NCBI RefSeq assembly: GCF_017744435.1
Contig: NZ_JAGIBG010000039.1
Coordinates: forward strand, 1 to 49,540
Reading direction: 5' to 3'
DNA length: 49,540 nucleotides
From: Pseudomonas sp.
GTDB taxonomy: Bacteria > Pseudomonadota > Gammaproteobacteria > Pseudomonadales > Pseudomonadaceae
Part shown: positions 34,811 to 42,987 of the stretch, in pieces
Position numbering within the stretch: the first letter of the stretch is position 1
Layout: each line of letters opens with the position of its first letter
Translations under genes and position numbers: made by a program
Notes under the pieces: model-generated
Databases searched by the model: none
Told to the model about the DNA's origin: nothing
What the model saw: only the letters and a program-made list of their open reading frames with translations

Positions 34811-34989
34811 TCGAGGCAGGTCTCCTGGCTTGCACCGTTCCAGCCCGGTAAAGAGTCTGGCGGGATGACGCCTTCCCGCGCGTTGGCGCAGTGGCTGTGT
34901 CGATCCGTTGTCGGTGCCTACAGTTGCGGGGGCAGCCGCGGCTTGTACCGCGTTCCCGTCTTAGCTTCGGCAGGGCCGAAGAACCTCGA
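34811..34989 (-). ncRNA. cobalamin (AdoCbl) riboswitch
   Basis: Read on the minus strand, the aptamer shows the class signature: GGGAACGCGGT, GGCTGCCCCCGCAACTGTA, AGCCACTG, GGGAAGGCG and the B12-box end AGCCAGGAGACCTGCC. The closing helix P1 is TCGAGG (34984-34989) with CCTCGA (34811-34816). It sits upstream of cobW, so B12 should repress the cobalt-chelation operon. The 110 bases between aptamer and cobW hold the expression platform. Confidence 0.95.
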
Positions 34990-35136
34990 AGACGCAAGGC
35001 TACGCGGGGGGTGGCGGGTGGTCAACTGGCAGGTGTCCGCCAAAGGAACCAGCAGCATGCCCTGCTGCCTGATATTTCAGCTTATCTATACAACACAAGC
35101 GCCATACAACTGCTGCCCCCTCGACATGGAGCCGGC

Positions 35137-36183
35137 ATGAAGAAAACCCCGCTAAGCCAACGCAAGGACGATCACCTGGATATCGTATTGGCCGCCGGCA
35201 CCACCGCCCATACCGTGGACCCTGGCTGGTCAGCACTGCGCTTCGAACATTGTGCATTGCCGGAAATGGCCCTGGACGACATCGACCTGGGCACCGAACT
35301 TTTCGGCCAAGCACTACGCGCCCCACTGCTGATAAGCTCCATGACCGGTGGCGCCGAACGCGCACGCTTCATCAACCAGCACCTCGCCGAAGCCGCCCAG
35401 GCGCTGGGCATCGCCATGGGCGTAGGCTCGCAGCGGGTCAGCCTGCGCAGCGGCCAGGACCAGGGCCTGACCGGCGAGCTGCGCCGCCTGGCACCGGATG
35501 TGCCGCTACTGGCCAACCTAGGCGCGGCCCAGCTGCGAGAGGCCGACGGCCTGGACCTGGCACGCCGCGCCGTCGACACCCTGCGGGCCAATGCCCTGAT
35601 CATCCACCTGAACCCACTGCAGGAGGCCGTACAGCCAGAAGGCGATCGTGACTGGCGCGGGGTGCTGAAACGCATCGAAACCCTGACCACCCAGTTGCCA
35701 GAACCAGTGATCGTCAAGGAAGTCGGTGCCGGCATTTCTCCCCGCGTGGCGCGCATGCTCCACGACGCTGGCGTAGCCATGATCGACGTGGCTGGTGCCG
35801 GCGGCACCAGCTGGGCAGCCGTGGAAGCCGAGCGCGCCGGCAACGCCGCAGAACGCGAAGTCGCCCTGGCGTTTGCCGACTGGGGCATCCCGACCGCGCA
35901 GTGCCTGCTGGCGGTACGCCGTGCCGTACCGGAAATCGGCCTGATCGCTTCCGGCGGCGTGGCCAACGGCGTCGATGCCGCCAAGGCCATTCGCCTCGGT
36001 GCCGACCTGGTAGGCCAGGCCGCCAATGTACTGAATGCGGCAATGATCTCCACCCAGGCCGTGGTGGAACATTTCGATATTCTCCTGCGTCAGTTGCGCA
36101 TCGCCTGCTTCTGTACCGGCTCGCGCAACCTTGCGCAACTGCGCCGTGCGCGCTTGCTGCCGGGCAACCTGACGCCGCCATGA
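35137..36183 (+). CDS. fni: type 2 isopentenyl-diphosphate isomerase
   Basis: The 348-residue FMN/NADPH-dependent enzyme interconverts IPP and DMAPP. Family features: SQRKDDHLDIVL (about 5-16), SSMTGGAERARFINQHLAEAAQ (about 67-88), LNPLQEAVQPEGD (about 152-164), VKEVGAGIS and the FMN phosphate loop IASGGVANGVDAAKAIRLGAD (about 266-286). No mevalonate-pathway or carotenoid genes lie nearby. It is divergent from the cob riboswitch, with about 147 bp between aptamer and start codon. Pseudomonads make both isomers through the MEP route, so the enzyme probably balances the pools. Confidence 0.92.
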   Translation: MKKTPLSQRKDDHLDIVLAAGTTAHTVDPGWSALRFEHCALPEMALDDIDLGTELFGQALRAPLLISSMTGGAERARFINQHLAEAAQALGIAMGVGSQRVSLRSGQDQGLTGELRRLAPDVPLLANLGAAQLREADGLDLARRAVDTLRANALIIHLNPLQEAVQPEGDRDWRGVLKRIETLTTQLPEPVIVKEVGAGISPRVARMLHDAGVAMIDVAGAGGTSWAAVEAERAGNAAEREVALAFADWGIPTAQCLLAVRRAVPEIGLIASGGVANGVDAAKAIRLGADLVGQAANVLNAAMISTQAVVEHFDILLRQLRIACFCTGSRNLAQLRRARLLPGNLTPP

Positions 36184-36234
36184 CGCTGGCTGCTGTGGCA
36201 TGATCAGCGGCTCACTTCCCTCGGGCCCCTGTGC

Positions 36235-37146
36235 ATGCTGATCGACGAAGAACTGACCCTGAAAAAGCTCGAAACCTTCCTCGCCTTCATGCGCAGCGGC
36301 AACCTCGGCCGCGCCGCCGCCGAGCTGTCCACCAGCGCAGTCAGCGTGCACCGCGCCATCCACTCCCTGGAAAGCGCCCTGCGCTGCCCGTTGTTCAAAC
36401 ACGAAGGCCGCCAGCTGATCCCGCTGGAAAGCGCCTACGTGCTGGAGAAGAAAGCCCGCCAACTGATCCAGGACGCCGAGCAGATGGTGCGCCAGACCCG
36501 CGAGGCGGCCGGTTTCTATGCCGAACGCTTCCGCCTTGGCGCGCTGTATTCGCTGACCGTCAAGACTGTGCCAAAGCTGGTGATGGGCCTGAAGCTGCGG
36601 CGCAGCGAACTGAACATCGACCTGACCCTGGGCTCCAACGTCGACCTGCTGCAACGCCTGAAAAACCACGAGCTGGAAGCGATTCTGGTGTCACTGGACG
36701 AAAGCGTCGCGGACCCGGCATGCGAGCAGCTGCCGCTGTTCTCCGACGACATTTTCCTTGCCGTGCCGACCGATTCACCGTTCGCCGAGCAGCAGGAAGT
36801 GGACCTGGCGGACCTGGCCGACTCCACCTTCATCACCCTGACCCAGGGCTTCGCCACCCACCGCGACGGCGCACGGGTGTTCCAGCAGGCCGGGTTCGAG
36901 CCGAAGGTGGCGATGCAGGTGAACGACATCTTTACCTTGCTGAGCATGGTCAGTTCGGGGGTTGGCTTCGCGCTGCTGCCGGGGCGGATCGCAGCGGTTT
37001 ACGAGAACCGCGTGAAGTTGATTGCACTGCAATCGCGCTACCGGCTGCAGCAGCATATCGGTGTGGTGTTTCTGAAGGCCCGGGAACGAGAGCCCAATTT
37101 GCTGGCTTTGTTAGCTGAATGCCGGATGTACAGCCGGGAAAATTGA
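36235..37146 (+). CDS. mdcR: LysR-type regulator of malonate use, MdcR
   Basis: The 303-residue LysR protein has a helix-turn-helix at about 8-62 (FLAFMRSGNLGRAAAELSTSAVSVHRAIHSLE) and an effector domain (about 97-295). It corresponds to MdcR, which activates malonate decarboxylase genes when malonate is present. It lies beyond the distal end of the cluster on the opposite strand, so it would act in trans on the mdcA promoter 8.5 kb away. Assignment rests on sequence type plus this linkage. Confidence 0.82.
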   Translation: MLIDEELTLKKLETFLAFMRSGNLGRAAAELSTSAVSVHRAIHSLESALRCPLFKHEGRQLIPLESAYVLEKKARQLIQDAEQMVRQTREAAGFYAERFRLGALYSLTVKTVPKLVMGLKLRRSELNIDLTLGSNVDLLQRLKNHELEAILVSLDESVADPACEQLPLFSDDIFLAVPTDSPFAEQQEVDLADLADSTFITLTQGFATHRDGARVFQQAGFEPKVAMQVNDIFTLLSMVSSGVGFALLPGRIAAVYENRVKLIALQSRYRLQQHIGVVFLKAREREPNLLALLAECRMYSREN

Positions 37147-37312
37147 GTTGGACCATTCACGGCAGAGATAGCGCCTGCACGCTCACGCGTTACATCCTGT
37201 TACGCCTAGCCGCTGAAAAAATCAGATTTAGCCCCTTCCTTGTAGGACCTTTCCCAAAGATACTGCCGACGCCCATTTTTCGTTGCACATGATCAACGTG
37301 GATCCTAGTCTC

Positions 37313-37452
37313 GGCCGGTCGCTGCCAATTCAGCGACCGACCTTGACGGGCCGTAGATTGTTGTTCGTGTGCATACGCTTATGGCGGCTGTACGTACGGG
37401 CACATTGAGTGCGCCGAGTGCCAACAATCTCGGTCCGTCAACCTGCGTACAG
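37313..37452 (+). ncRNA. candidate structured RNA upstream of a DUF6124-like gene
   Basis: In the 368-bp gene-free stretch 37147-37514, three elements follow one another without a gap. A hairpin at 37313-37342 has a 9-bp perfect core (CGGTCGCTG/CAGCGACCG, loop CCAATT). A long helix pairs 37343-37363 with 37422-37441 (19 pairs including one G-U, one bulged base). Inside it a small hairpin GGGCAC-ATTGA-GTGCgCC lies at 37398-37415. The loop segment CTGTACGT (37388-37395) can pair with GCGTACAG (37445-37452) just 3' of the helix, a possible 8-bp pseudoknot. It ends 62 bases before the DUF6124-like start, so it could be a cis-regulatory leader or an independent sRNA. A MITE with about 20-bp inverted ends is the alternative. 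Confidence 0.5.
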
Positions 37453-37514
37453 TTGCCACTCTCCATGCTTGACGGCTGATCGGTGTGCAGCTCAACCATT
37501 GTTGGAGCGTAAGC

Positions 37515-37757
37515 ATGCTGAAGATAGTCCCCGATCCACCCTACAATCTCCACTCCCTCGAAGACACACTGATGATGGCGGCCGACTACGCACTTTGCGC
37601 AGAAGTCGTTGCCCAGCAGGCGATGTTGATGCAGCCCAAATCACCCGTGTCGTTGTTGATCATGACGTCAATGCACGAATTGGATTCCCTGCGCAAATTG
37701 CTCGAATCGGCGCTAACTCAAATCCAGAAGCCAGCCGATCCGCACTCGCTGCATTAA
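37515..37757 (+). CDS. DUF6124-like small protein
   Basis: The 80-residue cytoplasmic protein begins MLKIVPDPP, like the DUF6124 family of pseudomonads (K-x-x-P-[N/D]-PP start followed by an amphipathic helical region with LEDTLMMAADYALCAEVVA). Function is unknown. ATG 37515 has GGAG 8-11 bases upstream, better than the longer frame from 37485. It lies just downstream of a strongly structured region and 91 bp before a DUF3077-like gene. Confidence 0.7.
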   Translation: MLKIVPDPPYNLHSLEDTLMMAADYALCAEVVAQQAMLMQPKSPVSLLIMTSMHELDSLRKLLESALTQIQKPADPHSLH

Positions 37758-37848
37758 TCCGCATCATGATGAGCCTGGCCCGACGCTTTCGCAGGGTTGT
37801 CGGCGGCAGGGCCAGCCCAGGCAGTTACAACTTCAGGGGGATCAAGCC

Positions 37849-38118
37849 ATGGCCACCGAAGAAACCCAATTCACAGTCGGCAAAACCACCTTCTTCCAAG
37901 GTGAAAACCAGACCCATCCCCTTTTCCGTATCGAACCCGGAATCCCTTGCCAAAGCGCCCGTGAACAGGCCTCTGAACTGATGGGCTATGTTCGCGACCT
38001 GACCATCGACGGGCTCATGGAAGACAAACCTCAGCTGCTCTGGGCCTCGCACTACCTCAGCGCCCTGGCCAAGGCGCTGCTCGATGATGCCGAACTGGGC
38101 ATGATGAAAACGCCTTGA
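37849..38118 (+). CDS. DUF3077-like small protein
   Basis: The 89-residue protein fits DUF3077: FRIEPGIPCQSAREQASELMGYVRDL followed by LWASHYLSALAKALLDDAELG. The family is largely confined to pseudomonads, has no known function and often sits beside DUF6124 genes. AGGGGG precedes the ATG by 9 bases. A REP pair follows 30 bp after the stop and separates it from the convergent madM. Confidence 0.75.
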   Translation: MATEETQFTVGKTTFFQGENQTHPLFRIEPGIPCQSAREQASELMGYVRDLTIDGLMEDKPQLLWASHYLSALAKALLDDAELGMMKTP

Positions 38119-38147
38119 TCACCAACTTCCAGGCATGCGCTTGTACT

Positions 38148-38263
38148 TGTGGGAGCCGCGCTTGCCGGCGATGGGCCGCGAAGCGGCCCCGGCAATTTAT
38201 GCAACAACCTTGAAATCGCGGGGCCGCTTTGCGGCCCATCGCCGGCAAGCGCGGCTCCCACAG
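38148..38263. repeat. REP pair with long inverted arms
   Basis: Two inverted REP units with arms starting TGTGGGAGCCGCGCTTGCCG are identical for 32 bp (38148-38179 against 38232-38263) and nearly identical for about 43 bp. It lies between the convergent DUF3077-like gene and madM and could form a bidirectional terminator. Confidence 0.9.
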
Positions 38264-38274
38264 GGAACGCGCCA

Positions 38275-39039
38275 CTAGCCAACCAATCCTCTGACACAGA
38301 AATACAGTATCGAAGGCCCCATCAAACACCCTAACCCGGTATGGAAGGTGGCAGTCAGCGCACCATAAGGCACCAAGCGCCGATCAGTAGCCGCCAACCC
38401 GGCAGTCACCCCCGACACCGTCCCCGCCAACCCACCAAACACCATCGCCGAACGCGGATTGTCCAACGCCAGCAACCGCGCCGAAACCGGCGTGAACACC
38501 ATCACCAGAATCGCCTTGATCAACCCGGTGGCAATCGACAGCGCCACCACATCTGAACTCGCCCCCAACGCCGCCCCGGTCACTGGCCCGACGATATAGG
38601 TCACCGCCCCGGCGCCAATGGTGGTCATGCTCACTGCGTCCCTATAACCAAAGGCATAAGCCACAGCACAACCGACGATAAACGGCAGCACGGTGCCAAG
38701 CAGCAGCGACAGCGCACCGATCAGCCCGGCCTTGCGTGCTTCGGTGGCTTGCACCTCGAATGCCGTGGCGACAATGGCAAAGTCGCGTAGCATGGCCCCG
38801 CCCATCAGGCCGATGCCAGAGAACAGCGCCATGTCGGCCAGACCCTTCTGCCCACCGGTCACTGTCCCGCCGACCCAGGCCAGCACCAGGCCGATGACGA
38901 TGGCGATCGCCGAGCCGTGCACCCGGCCAAAGGTCAGGTACTTCGACAGCAATACCGACAACCACATGATCCCGCCGACCACCGCGAAGGCGGTGATCAG
39001 GCCATTGTGTTCCAGGGCATTGTCAATGATCGGCCACAT
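38275..39039 (-). CDS. madM: malonate transporter subunit MadM
   Basis: The 254-residue inner-membrane protein has about eight helices (GLITAFAVVGGIMWLSVLLS, SAIAIVIGLVLAWVGG, IGALSLLLGTVLPFIVGCAVAYAFGY and others). It is the larger subunit of the MadLM malonate:proton/sodium symporter and follows madL by 2 bp. It is the last gene of the malonate operon and ends 11 bp before a REP pair. Confidence 0.9.
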   Translation of the reverse strand: MWPIIDNALEHNGLITAFAVVGGIMWLSVLLSKYLTFGRVHGSAIAIVIGLVLAWVGGTVTGGQKGLADMALFSGIGLMGGAMLRDFAIVATAFEVQATEARKAGLIGALSLLLGTVLPFIVGCAVAYAFGYRDAVSMTTIGAGAVTYIVGPVTGAALGASSDVVALSIATGLIKAILVMVFTPVSARLLALDNPRSAMVFGGLAGTVSGVTAGLAATDRRLVPYGALTATFHTGLGCLMGPSILYFCVRGLVG

Positions 39040-39041
39040 GA

Positions 39042-39464
39042 TCAGCGCCCTCCTGCAGGGGCAACCTGCGTATTGGCAACTTCAGGTGCATCAAGCGCCG
39101 GCAAGGGTTCGCCGCGATGGCTGCGGCTGATTACGGCAATGGTCAGCCCGCACACCAGCACCGCACCGATTGCCGCCAGCAGCGCCACAGGCCCGCCGTG
39201 CAGGGCGGTGACCACGTTCTGCTGGGCGGCCATCGCCACCACCACCGGGATGTACATGGCGCCCCAGAAGCCGACGCCGAACTCGCACTCCTTGCTCATA
39301 CCGCCGTTGCGGTGCATGTACAGCCGTGCGCAGATCAGCAGGATCATGGCGATGCCAACCCCGCCCACATTGGATTTGACGCCCAGCAGCACGCCCAGGA
39401 AGTCGCCGACGATAACGCCAGCCAGCGTGCATACCGCCAGCAGAGCCACACCATAGATGATCAT
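39042..39464 (-). CDS. madL: malonate transporter subunit MadL
   Basis: The 140-residue inner-membrane protein has four helices (MIIYGVALLAVCTLAGVIVGDFLGVLLG, VGIAMILLICARLYMH, MYIPVVVAMAAQQNV, LLAAIGAVLVCGLTIAVI). It pairs with MadM for malonate uptake. A 60-bp gap separates it from mdcH, the largest within the operon, which may reflect a separate ribosome-loading region. Confidence 0.9.
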   Translation of the reverse strand: MIIYGVALLAVCTLAGVIVGDFLGVLLGVKSNVGGVGIAMILLICARLYMHRNGGMSKECEFGVGFWGAMYIPVVVAMAAQQNVVTALHGGPVALLAAIGAVLVCGLTIAVISRSHRGEPLPALDAPEVANTQVAPAGGR

Positions 39465-39524
39465 TGTTGTTGTCCTCAGCTTGAGTCGAAGTTGCTTGTT
39501 GTTGTTCTTCGAGTTGCAGCGCCG

Positions 39525-40445
39525 TCATCGGTTGTCGGCCACCTCCTGGCGCAGCAGCGCGTCAACGGTGTCCCAGCGGGTGGCTTCGAGGGCAACCACC
39601 CTGCCCTGTTCGAACACCGGGCAAGCCAGGCCGCTGAGCACGCTGCCCGGCGGCATTTCCAGGTGCAGACGCACGCCACGTTCATAGGCGTTGCGCAACG
39701 TAGCACGCCAGTCGACCAGCCGGGCCATGTTGCCGGCCAGGTCATCGCGCAGGCGCTGTGGATCGAAGATCGGCCGCGCATTGCTGCCGCTCAGGTAGGT
39801 GATGCGCGGGCGCCGCAGTTCGACGCTGGCGAACGCAGCCGCCAGCTCGGCGGCCGGGCCGGCGAGCAATGCGCAGTGGGATGGCACGCTCACCGCCAGG
39901 CGCCGGGCCACGCCCTGGCCGCGGGCACGTGCCCTGGCGGCGACCTCGGCCATGGCCGTGTCGCTGCCGGCGATGACGATCTGGTTATCGCTGTTGAGGT
40001 TGGCCAGGTACACCTCGCCGCCCACGTCCTCCAGCAGGCGTTCGACACTGCTCAAGTCGAGGCCGCTGAGGGCGGTCATGCCGTATCCCTGTGGGTAGGC
40101 CCGCTGCATCAACTCGCCACGCAAGGCCACCAGGCGCACCGCATCGGCAAACTGCAGTGCCCCGGCTGTCACGGCAGCGGGATAAGCACCGATGGACAGG
40201 CCGGCCACAAAGTCCGGCGCCGGGCTGCGCTGCTGCAGCCAGCGCGCCCAGGCCACCCCGGCCAGCAGCAGGCACAGTTGCACGGCACGGGTCGACTGCA
40301 AGGCCGGCGTAGTGTCGAGGGTCGCTACCTGCTCGCCCAGTGCATCACTGGCTTCTTCCAGCAGCAGCGCGGCGCCCTCGGGCAGGCGCTGCAGCATGCC
40401 TGCCTGTTGCGCGCCCTGGCCTGGGAAAGCGAACAGGCTGCTCAC
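39525..40445 (-). CDS. mdcH: malonate decarboxylase malonyltransferase (epsilon) MdcH
   Basis: The 306-residue protein has an acyltransferase fold: FAFPGQGAQQAGML at the N-terminus, the nucleophile motif GLSIGAYPAAV (Ser about 88) and VPSHCALL with the catalytic His. It loads malonate from malonyl-CoA onto the acyl-carrier subunit MdcC at start-up. The GTG start at 40445 overlaps the mdcG stop by 4 bp (GTGA) and gives the expected N-terminus; the frame extending to 40535 is rejected. Confidence 0.9.
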   Translation of the reverse strand: MSSLFAFPGQGAQQAGMLQRLPEGAALLLEEASDALGEQVATLDTTPALQSTRAVQLCLLLAGVAWARWLQQRSPAPDFVAGLSIGAYPAAVTAGALQFADAVRLVALRGELMQRAYPQGYGMTALSGLDLSSVERLLEDVGGEVYLANLNSDNQIVIAGSDTAMAEVAARARARGQGVARRLAVSVPSHCALLAGPAAELAAAFASVELRRPRITYLSGSNARPIFDPQRLRDDLAGNMARLVDWRATLRNAYERGVRLHLEMPPGSVLSGLACPVFEQGRVVALEATRWDTVDALLRQEVADNR

Positions 40446-41056
40446 GCTGCACACTCCAGCGCATTCCAAGGGTCGGCGACTAGGCGTGCACCCTGGGCTG
40501 ATTTCAGCAACACCCGGCGCGCCAGGCCAGCCCACTCGCGCAGGGCCACAGCACCGGCTGGCGTCTCAAGTTGCACATCGATACGGCACGGGCCGCAATC
40601 GAGAATATCCAGCAACTCGCACGCCTTCGCACGCGCCATGAACTGTGGCGTGCGCACCAGCAGGTCGAGGTCACTGGTGCCATGCACGACATTGCAGCCG
40701 GTGGCCAACTGGTAGCCGACCCCTCCCGTCGGCCCCCAAGCCAGGCCGCAGGCATCGAGCACAGGTGCCACCGAGACCAGCGCCCGCAAGGCTGGCCAGG
40801 GACTCTGCCCCGCCCCGCGCAATGCCTCGGGGCTTAGCTGCCGCTGGATATCGCGCACACGCATGTGCACACCCAGGCGCTGCTCCCGCCCCTGCCCACG
40901 CACGCCCACTGCCACCCAGCCGCTGTCGCAGGCGGCACGCCGCACCACCACCGGCTGCCCGGCTGCCAATGCCCGCACGGCCCAGGCAGGCGCATCGGCA
41001 GGCAGGTCGGCCGGGGGCATGCCCCAGAGCAGGTCATGTGGCTGCGGCAGGTTCAT
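40442..41056 (-). CDS. mdcG: phosphoribosyl-dephospho-CoA transferase MdcG
   Basis: The 204-residue nucleotidyltransferase attaches the 2'-(5''-phosphoribosyl)-3'-dephospho-CoA prosthetic group to a serine of MdcC. The nucleotidyltransferase motif VVHGTSDLDLLV (about 127-138) contains the metal-binding Asp pair. ATG 41056 gives MNLPQPHDLLWG; the start follows the mdcE stop by 1 bp. Confidence 0.88.
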   Translation of the reverse strand: MNLPQPHDLLWGMPPADLPADAPAWAVRALAAGQPVVVRRAACDSGWVAVGVRGQGREQRLGVHMRVRDIQRQLSPEALRGAGQSPWPALRALVSVAPVLDACGLAWGPTGGVGYQLATGCNVVHGTSDLDLLVRTPQFMARAKACELLDILDCGPCRIDVQLETPAGAVALREWAGLARRVLLKSAQGARLVADPWNALECAA

Positions 41057-41057
41057 C

Positions 41058-41849
41058 TCAGGCCTCCTGCCACTGGCTGCGCAGGCGGGCGCGCACGTCG
41101 CGGGAGGCGCTGCGGTGTCCACCGTTCAGGCGTGACTTGAGGTCAGTCGAATGGCCAATATCTCGCACAGCCTCGGCCAGGCAGGCGCGTACCTGGGCAA
41201 TGTCAGCGGCACTCGGTGCATCGGCGCTCTCGACCTGGAGGCGCCGCCAAAGCAAGCCCAGCGACGCGTAACTGGCGAGGTCATAGGCCATCGGTGGTAC
41301 CTCGGCGGCCAGTACCTCCAGTTGTTCGACACTGCGCAAGGTGATCCGCGCTGCGGCCGCCTTGCCCATGGCATGCACCATCACACCGCTGTCATCCAGG
41401 GCGATCAGCCTCTGCGCCTGATAACCGTGGGCAAGGAAGGCGCCGGACATGGCCTTGCCGACCAGCAAGCCAATCACCGGGTGCCCGGCCAGGCGCGCCT
41501 GGGCGTAGGCCTGCACGGCGGCTGCCAGTGCCTGGTGGATACCCAGAGCTTCCTCGCGACGGCCATAGGCCTGGCTCGGCACATCGATGACGGCGACGAT
41601 GGCCCGTTTCTCGCCCTCGCGGTCCAACTCGACCGCCTCACTCACCGCCTTGGCCAGGCCCCAGCCTTCGAGCAGGCCGACTTCGCCAGCACGCGCCCGT
41701 GGGAACGGGTTGTGCGCGTCGGGTACCACGGCAATGAAGCGCGCCAGGCGATTGTCCAGTTCGCCATCGATCACCCGCAGTGAAGCGGGATAGCCCGACA
41801 GCGCTTCGCCAGCGGCCAGGCCCGGCAGCCAGTTCAGGGCACGGTTCAT
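41058..41849 (-). CDS. mdcE: malonate decarboxylase gamma subunit MdcE
   Basis: The 263-residue carboxyltransferase-like subunit works with MdcD in decarboxylating malonyl-S-ACP. Crotonase-fold features: VPDAHNPFPRARAGEVGLLEGW (about 42-63), VIDVPSQAYGRREEALGIHQAL (about 87-108) and LLVGKAMSGAFLAHGYQA. It overlaps mdcD by ATGA. Confidence 0.92.
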   Translation of the reverse strand: MNRALNWLPGLAAGEALSGYPASLRVIDGELDNRLARFIAVVPDAHNPFPRARAGEVGLLEGWGLAKAVSEAVELDREGEKRAIVAVIDVPSQAYGRREEALGIHQALAAAVQAYAQARLAGHPVIGLLVGKAMSGAFLAHGYQAQRLIALDDSGVMVHAMGKAAAARITLRSVEQLEVLAAEVPPMAYDLASYASLGLLWRRLQVESADAPSAADIAQVRACLAEAVRDIGHSTDLKSRLNGGHRSASRDVRARLRSQWQEA

Positions 41850-42694
41850 GGGGCATCTCCTTGGTAGAGGGCGCGCACGGCGGCGGCGTCCAGTTGCGGG
41901 CAGTCGACGCCCAGGCTGGCCAGGCGCTCCAGGTACCAGGCGTGGCAGCCGGCGCGATTGGCCGATGGCGTTTCCAGCAGTTGCAGCAAGTGTTGGCGGA
42001 TGCTGTCGACGTCATCCGCCACATAACCGTCCACCAGGCCGCTGGCGTGACGTTGTTCGCCCCCGGTCAGGCTCCAGATGAACGGGCGGTCCTTGGCGTC
42101 GTACTCGGCGATACCGGCCTCCTGCTCGATCACTTGCGGGCCGTTGAGGCCAAGGCGAGCTTCGCGGGTGACCAACAGGTGGCTGCACAGGCCGGCGGCG
42201 ATGGACATGCCACCGAAGCAGCCAACCGAGCCTGCGATCAGGCCGATTACCGGTTGGTGGCCGCGCAGCTCGACGATCGCCGCCTGGATCTCGGCAATGG
42301 CCGCCAGGCCAAGGTTGGCCTCTTGCAGGCGCACGCCACCGGTCTCCAGCAACAGCACGGCGCAGGTGGGAATGCCGTTGCGGTTGTCCTCGATGGCCAA
42401 CTCCAGAGCGCCGGCGATCTTGGCACCGCCGACCTCGCCCATACTGCCGCCCTGGAACGCGCCTTCGATGGCGGCAATTACCGTATTGCGGCCATTGAGC
42501 AGGCCCTTGGCGATGACCACACCGTCGTCGGCCTGGGGCACGATGCCCTGGCGTGGCAGCCACGGAGACATCAGGCGGTCGAACGGGCCGAGCAGTTCAC
42601 GGAAGCTGCCAGCATCGAGCAAGGCACGGGCGCGCTGGCGGGCGCCGAGTTCGACGAAGCTGCGGCTTTGCAGCAGGCGGGCGATGTCAGTCAT
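41846..42694 (-). CDS. mdcD: malonate decarboxylase beta subunit MdcD
   Basis: The 282-residue carboxyltransferase-fold subunit forms the decarboxylation site with MdcE. Typical features are GSMGEVGGAKIAGALELA (about 82-99), VGCFGGMSIAAGLCSHLLVT and LGLNGPQVIEQEAG. ATG 42694 yields MTDIARLLQSRSFVELG; it overlaps mdcC by 8 bp. No biotin-carrier gene occurs in the cluster, so this is the biotin-independent enzyme. Confidence 0.92.
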   Translation of the reverse strand: MTDIARLLQSRSFVELGARQRARALLDAGSFRELLGPFDRLMSPWLPRQGIVPQADDGVVIAKGLLNGRNTVIAAIEGAFQGGSMGEVGGAKIAGALELAIEDNRNGIPTCAVLLLETGGVRLQEANLGLAAIAEIQAAIVELRGHQPVIGLIAGSVGCFGGMSIAAGLCSHLLVTREARLGLNGPQVIEQEAGIAEYDAKDRPFIWSLTGGEQRHASGLVDGYVADDVDSIRQHLLQLLETPSANRAGCHAWYLERLASLGVDCPQLDAAAVRALYQGDAP

Positions 42695-42986
42695 GGGCAA
42701 TCTCCTCGAAACCTTGCTCCAGGCGCAGGCGCACCACGCCAGGGGTAGCACCGAAGTCGTGGATGTCGATCTTCACCGCAGGCAGCGTGCGGCCTTCGAA
42801 CAGGCGCTGGAACAGCTGCTGCCAGCGTGCGCTGCTGCCGTTGACCGAGGTGACCACCTGGATCTCCAGGCGCCCGGCGTTGCCGGGCTCGATCAGCACT
42901 TCCAGGTCGCCGGAGCTGACGCAGCCGACCAAGGTGCGGCCACGGCCAGGCTCGGCGGCGGGGAATTGAAAGTTCAGGGTTTCCAT
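42687..42986 (-). CDS. mdcC: malonate decarboxylase acyl-carrier subunit (delta) MdcC
   Basis: The 99-residue acyl-carrier protein carries the acetyl/malonyl group on a phosphoribosyl-dephospho-CoA arm attached to Ser25 in CVSSGDLEVL. It accepts malonate from MdcH or by exchange through MdcA. The gene follows the mdcB stop by 1 bp. Confidence 0.9.
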   Translation of the reverse strand: METLNFQFPAAEPGRGRTLVGCVSSGDLEVLIEPGNAGRLEIQVVTSVNGSSARWQQLFQRLFEGRTLPAVKIDIHDFGATPGVVRLRLEQGFEEIAHD

Positions 42987-42987
42987 T

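Noticed and set aside
31546..34851. 1101-codon open frame on the plus strand opposite cobN and cobW
   Set aside because: It is antisense to well-recognised genes in high-GC DNA where the third-position bias leaves opposite frames open; its translation has no recognisable domain.
37305..37553. 82-codon minus-strand frame over the structured non-coding region
   Set aside because: It coincides with inverted repeats on which it depends for its openness and has no ribosome binding site or recognisable features.
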